A DNA stretch of 64,000 nucleotides from the NCBI GenBank assembly GCA_020746105.1, contig CM036658.1:17778689-17842688 (forward strand). Direction: 5' to 3'. Made by a program: the position numbers and the translations under genes. The notes beneath the pieces were generated by a model that did no database searches, had not been told where the DNA came from, and saw nothing but the letters and a program-made list of their open reading frames with translations. The DNA comes from Trogon surrucura. Taxonomy: Eukaryota; Chordata; Aves; Trogoniformes; Trogonidae. Each line of letters begins with the position of its first letter. Position 1 is the stretch's first letter. Of the stretch, positions 38,701 through 50,700 are shown piece by piece.

Positions 38701-41700
38701 GGTTCGATTCCCGTTCGGTTCTCATGTGTTGCCTGACCTAGTCGAGAGGTGGCGTCCCTGCCCACAACAGGGAGGTTGGATTAAATGATCTCTAAGGTCC
38801 CTTCCAGCCCAGGCCATTCCATGATTCTATGATTGAGGAATCTGCTGTGAAATACAAGAAAATTACTCAGCTTCATGGCACCCATCCAAAGACTCTTTTA
38901 GTCAACAGAAATAGTCTCTTACTAAAGTAAAATTGTTATCAATAGCAATTAACCAGTTTCTACGGAATATGCCAGAAATGTTGTACCATCAGTTGAACTG
39001 AGTGCTTTTTATACTTGCAGAAAATGACACAAATCGAGCATTCAGCACTGTGGGCTATTTAGAGTTCCAGCAATCATGTGATGATATGATCTTAGTAGTT
39101 TTCTGTTACATTACTCACACATTCATATATTTTAATTACTCCATAAATGAAACTCTTATGTAATTACTGCAGTTGAGCAGTGGGCTGGACAAAATGACTT
39201 CTAGAGGTTTCCTCCAACACAAATTTTTCTGTACTTCTTTTGCTTGAAGACAGCAACTCACATGCTTACTATTTTTCGCATGTTCACTGACAGAAGTCCT
39301 AAGAAATCTCTGCTTTTTCTCACTTGGCAACAAGTATTGAAAACTGTTCCCAGGGAAGTGTGTGTGTCAATTACAGAACTCTACCACTGTGACTTCATTA
39401 TGATGTACAGTGTAATGTTTTTAATATACTCTATCCCAATGTTACATTTAAGCACTACTTCATGTGATAATATTTTTTTTTTGAACCATATGGAGTGTTC
39501 GGTGAAGGCTTTCATTGTTGGCTGCAGACACAGCTATGGCATACTCCTAAGACAGCATGATTAAAAGACAAATGAGTAACAGAGGTGTTTTTTGAGAAAG
39601 AAATACCTCCCTCCTAAGAGAGTGCAAAGATTGTCTTCTCTTAGAAGGGAGGGATCTCACGTACCACCACCTGGTTTGTCAGGGCTACAGCAGGTGAATT
39701 GACAACTTCTTGTGACTACTTCCCCTTCCCCCAGACACACAGGGTTCCAGAAAAACTTCACTGAAGTGGATTTTTTTGAAAATTATAGAGGCAGAGTATC
39801 TTCTAGGAATATATGTTACTGAAAATTGTTCTGGCTGCTTCTTAAGATCATGTTTCCACTAAAAGGCAAAATATAATTTGTCTAGTAGCACTGTTTATTC
39901 CTGCCTTTATCATAATTTACTATGATTAACTTTTTTGTATTATTCATTTGGAGGTGATCATTTCTGTAGAAGGATAAATGTAGATACTAATTTACTGGTT
40001 TTATTACCATACAAGTAATGAGATACTTCATGCAATAAAACACAGTGAAATCATCATACCATAACTGCTGCCATAAGAAACCACTGAAATATAAAACATA
40101 CATATCAATTGTGGATATAAGTTATCTGACATTTTGTTTAAGCAGCTTTCTTAGAAATCAAAGTCAGAACCAGCCCTTCAAGGACCATTTAAAAAAAATA
40201 ATGTACCCTGCAAAACGTTGATACAAGAAAGCGTGGCTTTAGAATACTTTTTAAAAAGGATTAGAAAAAAAAAAGAGGTGAAAACTCTTAGTACATTCTG
40301 ATAAAAGCTATAGCACAGACAACCAATGTAATAAAAGCAGCTGCTCTTTTTTTTTCAGATACTCTGTTTTTTATTCCAAGAGCAAGACTAGTATATATTT
40401 TTAAAAATTATGCGTTTATTACATACACATAAGAAGCACATATACTGGAACAGAGATACTAACAACCCAGAGGAGGCCCAGATAGGCTCTCTGCCCTTGC
40501 AAGGGAGAAGAGCTGGATCTTTTAAACATGTTAAACTAGGTCTGAGACAAAAGGCAATGCTGGGTGGACATGTAAGAAAACGGCAGATTGTCATTAGTTG
40601 AGCATCATCAATGACTGGTGCAGCTTTGTGTAATAGCATAGGGACTTGCAACATGAAAGCCCTGTACACTGATTTTCAGCCTGCTCATTTTAGTAAACAA
40701 TGGAAGCACAGACATCAAAGTATAAAACTGTTCTTACCACAGATGAGAGAGACTTTCACTTTTTGGTTTGAATCAGTGAAACTTTTGGTCTTTCTGTGCC
40801 CCAGAACAATAACAGAGATGTGTGTGTTATAAATCCAAAAGGTCTCAGAGAAAATTCACAGAGAATCAAGAATTTACAAAAATAAGATGACTGTACATAC
40901 TAATTAGGTATGGTGTTTCTTGTTTTTTTTCTTTCAAATAACCTTATGTAAATTCATAAACCTCAAATTCAATGTCAGTAGCTGGCTGTGATAATACCTC
41001 CAAGACAGATATTTTGTCAAAACCTCAATCTGATTTAAAATTCATCAGGTGACAGGGAAGTGAGTTCTGTTCTCAGAAATACATTAAGGAAAAATTAGAA
41101 AATTGTCAGGACATGTAGGATTCAGAAAAATATTTTCTAGTGTCATAATGGCTTCAGCCAGTACACAAAAGAGTCATCAGAATGGTGAGCAGAGGGAACA
41201 CTATGGATGAGGAAGTGATGCAGAAGCATTTTCTCCTGAGAAGTTGGAAAAAGAAAAGCTGGAAACATCGGGTTTAGTGACACAATCTTTCAGTCAGACA
41301 GGGCATGCATATTATGAAGTATCTACTCATCTGAAATACAGAAAATTTCAGGCAAACACAGGTTGGAGGCAGCAGCAATGACGTATAACTGACCAGAGAA
41401 AAAAGAGATCACAATGCAGGTGACTTAATAATAAACACATCCATTTTGACTTCCTTTGACGGTATGTTTATTTAGGCCCAGTAGTGAGTTGCTCACTATG
41501 AAGATGTGAGAGTCAGATTAAACAAACAAACAAACAGGTGTTTTATTAGTGCCATGTATTAATATTTTCCCACTCACACTCCAGAAGTAGTCTGCTACTC
41601 TGAGAGTTGCATCAAAAAATTCTAGTACTTTCGTGTGTTGTAATCCTATCTACGTGCTAAGGTTTTGTGAAGGTACTTGAAGCAGGATGTAAGGAATAGA

Positions 41701-44700
41701 GGTTTCATAATGCTGTGGATATTCTGTTCTTTCTTCCAGCGTTTTTTGGATACAGAAGCAGCAAAGACATGCTGCCAAAGAAATGCCTCTGCTCTCAAAG
41801 TTGAAATAATTCCAGATTTACTGTGATGGAAAGGACTGTTCTGATATGCACTCCTGGGAACTAGACCAGGATCTGGGATCCTAGGACAGGGAGGTGAAAG
41901 ACAGTGCCTACACCTTTCTCTACAAAAAAAAGCCAGCAAAAAGGAAAATATCAAAACAAGTCATTTCAGAACTAACTGATGAAAAATGGAGAAAAGTAGT
42001 GACAGTCAATGAAAACTTGATTTTAATCAAGGAAACCAGTTTCTCATTGAAAAGTTTTGGTTGAAAGCATTCAGCCACTAAGTGTAGCAGAAAGATGTAT
42101 ACCCACACCGACTCCTTCTCAGGCACGCTGTGTTTGAGACTTTATTTTGAAGCTCTGCCAAGGATGGACTTTGCTGTGCTCCAGATGGCAGAAGTCCATG
42201 CGCTCCATGCAGCCCTTGGGTTAGCCTCAGGAAATGTTAACAATGCCCCCAAACCAGATCTGATACTATGATTGGCCATGAAAAAAGAAGAAAAGGGATT
42301 TGCATCCATTCTTCTTTCCCTTGTGTAACTGCACAGTTAGACCCAAAGTGACCCCTGATTCCAAGTACATTTTCTCAACACCTTTTGATGTAGATGTAGG
42401 AAAGCATTTGTGGCAATAAAATGGTGCCCCCTGTTTCCAAGTATATTTAAATACATTGTAGACAATGTGAAAAGATGCAGATTTATGCTTTTAACATTGA
42501 AGTACTTAAAAGAATGTGACATTCTCGAGACAAATAGCATATTTTACAAATTAAAGAGCCAGAGCTCAGACTGTGGGTGATCCAAGTGAGTTCCTAGCCT
42601 GGAGTGGATGCTGTGGCATGGGAGAAAGTGAAGGGGGTAGCAAGGTCCGGCCTGAGCAGTACGTGAAGAAGGGCCACTGGGCATGGTGGTGGGGACAGAG
42701 GCAAGAGGTATGGGACATGGACTTTGAGCTGTGGCCAGGAGATAGGACATGATGCCACAGGGAGTGCAGATGCCTGCAAATGTGAAAGCATGGCCCTTTG
42801 GCCCAAACAGCTGGACTCATTTATAACGTAGATCCAAAAATGTGTAAAAGGCACTGGCATGCAGTATGACCCAAATTTAAGATCAGGAATAAGTGACATT
42901 TCAATACCATGAGCTCTTGGCGTCCCTCAGGCGAGAAGCCCACCTCCTATAGCTGCTAGGAAGAGTGTTCCAGTTACCAGCAACTTGGCTAGTGGCAGCA
43001 TCTGTGTTGTTCAGATTTGCTTTATTTCACAGTCAAGACCAAGGAGAGAAAGAAATTGAGTTTAACAAAAATGCAGTTGTAAGTTACAGTGCAATTCCAC
43101 ATAGCCACACAACTGTTCCCTCCAAAAACTGCAATCAAGAGGCTGTGGATGTTGAATGCCTGGACTTCCGTAAAGCCTTGGAAATTGTTTCCCACAGCAT
43201 TCTGCTGGAAAAACTGGCTGTTCATGGCTTGCACAGCTGTATCCTTTGCTGGGTAACAAACTGGCTGGACGGCCAAGCCCAAAGGGTTGTGGTGAATGGA
43301 GTTAAATACAGTTGTTGTCCAATCACGGGTGGTGTTCCCTGGGGCTCAGTACTGGGGCCAGTTCTGTTTAATATCTTTATTAATGATCTGGACAAGGGGA
43401 TCGAATGCACCCTCAGGTAGTTTGTAGATGACATGAAGTTGAGTGGGATTGCTTGAGGGAAAGGTCAGTGGGATCAGGACAGTGACTGTCCCCCTGTACT
43501 CAGCACTGGTGAGGTCACATCTCAAGTACTGTGTTCAGTTTTGAGTCCCTCACACCAAGAGAGACACTGAGGTTCTGTACCATGTCCAGAGAAGGGGTTG
43601 TGAAGGGTCTACACAACAGGTCTTATGAGGAACATGAAGGAACTGGGTTTGATTAGTCTGGAGAAGAGAAGGCTGAGGAGATATCACTATCTACAACTAT
43701 CTGAAAGGAGTAGTGAGGTGGGGATCAGTCTCTTCTCTCATGTAACAAGTGATAGGACAAGAGGAAATGATTTCAAGTTGCATTAGGGGACATTGAGATT
43801 GGACATTAGGAAAAAATTCTTCACCAAAAGGGTTGTCAAGCACTGGAAGAGGTTGCCCAGGGAGATGACCGAGTCACCAACCCTGGAGGTATTTAAAAGA
43901 AGTATGGATGTGGTACTTAAGGACATGGGTTAGTGGTGTACTTGACATGGCTAGGTTAGGGATTAGACTTGATGATCTTAAAGGTATTTTCCAAACTCAA
44001 TGATCCTACAATCTTTCCAAATTTCAAGTTTCTGCTTACAAAGCCCATGGATGCAATTTAAAGGGATGTTATGTATTATTTTTTCTCAGCAGCTCACTTA
44101 AGAATAAATTTATTGACTTAGTTAAATTTTTAAAACAATAAGCACCCACAATTCCCAATCTCTATATGAGAAATTTCAACCATATTAAAAGAGAGAATCA
44201 ATAAAAACTGGGGATCACCAACAGGAGGTGTTAGGCGAAGTGGCTAATTAGCAGCTCTAGCAACCCTGCTGCATCTCTCACTGTCATGTATGCAGTGGTA
44301 CTCAGTATGGGGTTCTCTCCAGCTCTGAGTAACACTGGTATTTTTTTTCTCCCCTTTATTTCCCCTTTCATCATGGTGTGGATGGGTTGGAAAATCAGCC
44401 TCTGGGTTTGCCTGGTACCGGTCACAGTGTTAGTGGCAGACAGGAGAGATAGAGCTCTGCACTTGGTGGAGACAAGAAAGTCTTGAGACTACTTCAGCCA
44501 TCTGCCAGCAGAGGTCTGTTTTCTCACATCTTAACTTAACAAGCACGTGCCCCTCTCACAGCCTCTGCACTGATCTGTTTTCCAGGAGGATGAATACATC
44601 AATATTGAGAGTGATCAGCATGAGAACAAACAAGACTCAGTAGACCATGAGCAACCACGCCTGAAAGGGTAATGTCTTCTGTATGAGTAAATTTTCCATT

Positions 44701-47700
44701 TGCTTCATCCTGGCCTAAGCAACAAGCTGCTGGTGTTTCTGCTTCTGGAGCAACAGCTCTCTATTTCACCTCTGTGCTGCACAGACTTCTGTATCGCCTA
44801 GCAATTTGTATAATACAGAAACACATTGTATTTCAAATTATTATACCTTTCAACTGACACCCGTGGTCATGGAACTATCCCTCTAATGCCTTACAGATTA
44901 AAGGAGAAATATTTTTTCTCTTTTTGTACATTACCTACTTTTCCAATATTTCCATAAGAGCCTTTCTTAAGGAGAGGTGTTAAACAGTGATCTTCCAGGA
45001 AGTTAAAGATTGCCAGTTGTCCTTCACTTTGCATAGCTATTTACCACAGGGCAAAATAAGAAAAGAACAGTTGATAAAAAAAGGCATTCTGATGCAGCAG
45101 GATTTTTTTTCAGTTAGATAGCATTAGTGCCAAGTGACAGTGAAAGCATACATTTACATTTTACTCCAGGATCAGGTTTTTTTGTGAAAAATACAAACCC
45201 TGATAAAAAAAAATAGTAAAAAATTAAGATACAATGCTTAAAATTATATTTTAACACCATAGTATTTTTCTGTCATATTGAATCTTGACACAAAACTTCA
45301 TAGAAATCATACTGTACTTTTCCCTTGATTGCTATGACTGGATTCTGCTCTACAGCACACCATTTCAGCTTTGAATTTTTATTTCTACCAGCAGATTCTA
45401 GCACCCCACTTCCTAGAGATTTCAAATAGGATTTTCTCTTACTCAGACTGGATTACTTGGCAATATCTCATGCTTATGCTGCAGAGGTAGTTGTGAAGAT
45501 TTTAATTATGCTTCCCAGTTGTACATACAGAACTTAAAGACTTATTAATATAATCATGTTTCCTGGTGCCATCATATTAAACTAGTGCTTAAAAAATCTA
45601 GCAGAACTACTTACAAGTCACTTAAATATTCTCTTGCTTCTCCTCTCTGTTCTTGGGAGATTTGTCATTCTTTTAGCAGTATACAACACAAAACATTTTC
45701 TTGTTTAAAATATTTAGTGTCTTGTCTAGCAAAAACAAAATCTGAGATTTGATGGATGAAACATCCAAGCTGGAGAACCCTCTCCAGTGGCAGGTATCCA
45801 GCGTCTCCCCAGAACTAAGCTAGTTGCACAGGTTAGTGTTGGCATGCAAAAGGCTGTACAAGATTAGTGGGGTCTCTGCCTCGAAACCAGGACCCACAGG
45901 AGTCACTTGACAAGAGGCATCTCTGCACAGAGATCGGTTAATTTCAGACAAGATGAAGCCTGTATGGCTTTTATTCATTTTTGTTTATTTGTACTCCCAT
46001 GGAGAGCTGAGGGATAAATAAAGCTTAAGGCTTACTGTTCCCAAGGTCCCCTTGTTCACAGAATCACAGAATGTTAGAGGTTGGAAGGGACCTCAAAGAT
46101 TACCTAGTCCAACCCCCCCGCCAGAGCAGGATCACCTACAGTAGAGCGCACAGGAACGCGTCCAGGTGGGTTTTGAATGTCTCCAAAGAAGGAGATTCCA
46201 CAACCTCCCTGGGCAGCCTGTGCCAGTGCTCTGTCACCGTCACGGTGAAAAAAAATTTTCTCATATTTTTACGGAACCTCCTATGTTCCAGCTTGCACCC
46301 ATTGCCCCTTGTCCTGTCAATGGACGCCGCAGAAAAGAGCCTGGCTCCATCCTCCTGACACTCCCCCTTGACATATTTATAAACATTAATGAGGTCACCC
46401 CTCAGTCTTCTCTTCTCCAAGCTAAAGAGACCCAGCTCCTTCAGCCTTTCCTCAGAAGGGAGATGTTCCACTCCCTTCATCATCTTTGTGGCTCTACGCT
46501 GGACTCTCTCAAGCAGCTCCCTGTCTCTTGAACTGAGGGGCCCAGAACTGGACACAAGATTCCAGATATGGCCTCACCAGGGCAGAGTAGAGGGGCAGGA
46601 GGATCTCTCTTGACCTGCTTGCTACTCCCCTTCTAATACACCCCAGGATGCCATTGTCCTTCTCGGCCACGAGGGCACATTGCTGGCTCATGTCCGTCCT
46701 GCTGTCCACTAGAACCCCCCGGTCCCTTTCTCCTGCGCTTCTCTCCAGCAGGTCAGTCCCCAACCTATATTGGCACATGGGGTTATTCTTTCCCAAGTGC
46801 AAAACTCTACACTTGCCCTTGTTGAACCGCATAAGATTTCTCCCCGCTCAGCCCTCCAGCCTGTCTAGGTCTCTCTGAATGGCAGCACAGCCTGCTGGTG
46901 TGTCAACCACTCCTCCCGATTTCGTATCATCAGCAAACTTGCTGACAACATTCTCTGGTCCCTCATCCAGATCATTGATAAATATATTGAACAGCACCGG
47001 CCCAAGCACTGACCCCTGAGGGACCTCACTAGACACAGGCATCCAGCCAGACTCTGCCTCATTGACCACAAGTCTCTGGCTTCTTCCCTTCAACCAATTG
47101 GTGACCCACCTCACTACTTGGTCATCCAGACCACACTTCCTCAGTTTACCTATGAGGATGCTGTGGGAGACGGTGTCAAATGCCTTGCTGATATCCAGAT
47201 AGACCACATCCACTGCATGGCCACCATCCATCCACCTGGTTATGTCTTCATAAAAGGCTATCAGGTTGGTCAAACATGACTTCTCCTTGGCAAAGCCATG
47301 CTGACTGCTCCTAATAACCTTCTTATCCTTGATATGCCTAGAGACAGCGCCAAGGATAAGATGTTCCATCACCTTTCCAGGGATGGAGATGAGGCTGACC
47401 GGTCTGTAGTTACCCGGGTCATCCTTCCTGCCCTTCTTATAGACTGGAGTGACATTCACTTTCCTCCAGTCTTCAGGCACCTCACCTGTTACCCACAGCT
47501 TACCAAAGATGATGGAGAGTGGCCCAGCTCCCTCAGCACCCGTGGGTGCATCCCATCAGGGCCCATGGATTTATGAATGTTTAAGTGTTCAAACTGATCC
47601 TTAAACCACTCCTCATCAATCAGGGCAGACTCCTCCTTTGTCGTGACTTCTTCTGGGGTCTCAGGGGACTGAGGCTCCTGAGGACGGCCTCCAACAGTGT

Positions 47701-50700
47701 AGACAGAGGCAAAGAAGGCATTCAGCAACATTGCCTTCTTTCTGTCCTCTGTCTCCAGGGCACCCACCTCATTCACCAGAGGGCCTACATTGCCTCTAGT
47801 GTTAGTTTTGTCAGCAATGTATCTGAAGAATTGAAGAAGCCCTTTCTGTTGTCCTTGACCTCCCTTGCAAGTTTTAATTCCAAGGAGGCCTTAGCTTTTC
47901 TGATTGCCTCTCTACATCTTCCATCATCAGCAGGTACACCACTTCAGACCATGAAAGCTTCTCAAAGGCTGGAAGCTGAAGAGCACTTTGCCCTGTTCTG
48001 ATTATACTCAGGCTACATCTTTTTCTGTGGTCTTCGGTTTTGTACTTTTTCTAGGTTTATTTTTATGTTGAGCACGCAACAAGGCAATGGTATCTCTACC
48101 AAGTTACTTCTTGTAAATTAGTTCCTAAAAGCAGGCACTAATATCTTGTTTGTATCTGCTCAAAAGGGTCATTCACAAAAGGTCTCAATTTTGAATGTGT
48201 GATCGATTTCTTTCAATGGATAATACTCAGTATCCTGTGACCTGAGACTCAACCGCTTTGAAAGGTCTGATGATAGCAAGGATTCACTACGTGTACAAGG
48301 TTTTAACATTCTCTTATAAAGTTCACGCAGACCAGAAAAAGGATTTCTGAGCTGCAAAATTACAGCAAGAATAGTTTTCATATATACAAATATTTCATAT
48401 TAAAGTTCTCCTATAAATGTGCTTAAGTAAAAGCCGTCAGCAACATGCTGCACTTAGAGCCTATAGGATCAGGTTTTAGAAAATAATGTTTCTTTTGTAA
48501 ATTAACCAGATTTCATGAGGAAGATGTTTTTTCTACCACCTTTCAGAAGAGAGTTGCATATTTATGACATATATGCCTAAACATTTAAGGTATCCTAACA
48601 CCTAAGTGATAATCACCTAAGTTAATAAAATAGCAAGCAAGAAAGAGATGTTAGAACAAAGAAGAGATTACAGTGAACTGTAATTTAAAATAACAATTTT
48701 AGATCCAAAAAGACTCACAAACAGCAGTAACAGATAACAGATAGTATTTTACCTTGTTTTTTGTTGATGGATGAACTGCAAACTTGGTAAAGAAACTGGA
48801 TTATTCATATATCTGACTTATTCCTCATTTTCTTTCTTTTCCTGTTACATCTAATCTCTCTGCTGAGATTGGGTAGATAACATAATGTTCTTATAAGTTT
48901 AAAAAAGTATAACTATTATTTGTGAGGCAACAGAAGTTCCCAGAACTAAAATTGAAACATCAAAAGCAATCAAGCTTCAAAAAAGCAATTTCTCAGAGAC
49001 CCTGTTACTCTTTGTACTGGTGAAGGAGTATGTTCCTACTCTGCTGTTCTGAGTGCTGATATGAATTAAGTTAAAATCCGTTGTTTCTCTCCAATTTCTT
49101 TTAAATTAATTGATTTTTTTTAAAGTGGGGAAAATAAGGGTATTTCAGTGCTGAATTTTGATGTGCATCTGACTCCAGTTGCATCTAGTTTCCAAACAAG
49201 TACAGTCTAGATAATTAGCATCTCTAAATATAACATTGCCTTTATAGACTGTAGGGTATCAGGAATCGCTTTAGAGAGACAGAACTATAGCTGTGATTTC
49301 TTTTTCAAGTTGCACAATATGAGGGTGTTTATTTAGCTACAGCTTTTGGAAATAAAATATGTGTGCATCACTAATGTACTTACCATTGGAAATCTATGTT
49401 CGAATAACTCCCTTATCTGTTATTTCCCTAGGTTTCAGCTCCCTCTCATGAAATCACCCTGTGTTACCCTTAGTGAGATGAGAAAAGAATAAAAGTTTAA
49501 TATACAATAATTGGAAGTACAAGTACTAAAATAGGACATTCAAATGTAAGAAATAATTTTAGCTTTCGTGAACTCATGAGTCTTAGATAAAAAGTTGATG
49601 TATTTAACAGTCAAATTTTCAAACATCCAGAAAAATCTATGCACAGTGTAGTAAGGTTTTAGATGGATATTAGTGGATTTTGCACACACGTTGTCCTAAA
49701 AACTGAGGTTCATCAGTCAGTGTGCGAAGAGCCAGTCCACACCCAGAGTGGAGGCATTTCCTTGTACTACACAGATGCACGCGTTCTGGTGTCCGTCCCA
49801 GGGCAGCACACCAAGGTCTCAATGTTTTTTTCAGCACAAAACATTAACATGCTCAACTTTTCAATACATTGCATTGCTATTCTAGCCATTGACTGGTTCA
49901 AGTTCCTTTGCCTAGCGTGTAAATCAGTGCGCGCGCCCCGCCGATCTTCTCCAGGCTCATCTTTTGGGCCAGTGGTGTAACTGGGGCAGGTGCTCCGTGA
50001 GTCGGTGGTCAGCACCTGCCCCTCTCAGAACTACCTTCCCCTTAGTGTTTTCTTCTCTTGGCAGAGCTAAGTAAGTTCTTTGTGGTTTAGTAACCAGGCT
50101 ACTGATTTATGTTAGACTTATACTTTGGACAGATAGATCCTGCTTATTAGAAAAAGGCATATTGTTTCCTTAAGTCTAGTAGAGTCAATTTCTAACCTAT
50201 TAATGTATCCACATCACACACAAAAGCCTTAGGCCTTCACAACTATAGCAGTACTACTGCTCCACATAGCAGTGCTTGTATGGCTGTATTAACAGTCTTT
50301 GAGAATCTAGTAAGAGGCATTCAATTTTTAACTACCTACCTGGTTTCGGCTAACGCTGTTAACAGACCCCCAAGGAAGAGTTGTACTTCAGAGGCTAGCA
50401 GAACCAGCCTGCTAACTTCAGCCCATGAGAGACTGAGGACAGATTGGCCCATTAGATATCTCCCAGACTTTCTTCACTTGCCCAACACCAAACCAAAGAA
50501 GTCACCCCCCAAAAAGATCTGCAGAAGTCTTCATGATTTTCTTTGACACTTTGGAATCCAAATGTAATGCTTACCAAGTACTCCAGTGGAGAAGTGTTGA
50601 TAAATTTAACCTGATCTTACTGTGCAAATTACTCTTCTTTGTCACCTGCAGCTTAAGTTTCTGTTCTGTTTGTTTTTTCACGTTTTCCTAGATATTTAGA

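Larger units (their letters stand above)
32731..44585 (+). other. SLC28A3: First large intron of SLC28A3 (11.9 kb)
   Basis: The intron runs from GTAAGT to TTTTCCAG. It holds a possible tRNA-like repeat relic (33875-34000), two short CR1 tails, a SINE (38647-38838), a hairpin (39603-39655) and a CR1 copy (43142-44014). Human CNT3 has extra N-terminal residues (starting NEENFLEN as I recall) that would fall here. No phase 0/0 exon encoding a match was found, so an exon may be absent or too divergent to see. Confidence 0.75.
44669..50691 (+). other. SLC28A3: SLC28A3 intron (6.0 kb)
   Basis: It contains the long antisense CR1 (46057-47935) and an unexplained GC-rich patch with a perfect hairpin (49983-50022). 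The rest (44669-46056 and 47936-49900) is AT-rich with nothing recognisable. Confidence 0.75.

Noticed and set aside
38648-38723. Functional tRNA gene
   Set aside because: The acceptor stem ends do not pair properly and the sequence runs directly into a CR1 tail, so it is a SINE head.
42965-43141. N-terminal extension of the open frame that enters the CR1 RT at 43142
   Set aside because: CR1 similarity begins near 43142; the part before it is flanking intron read by chance.
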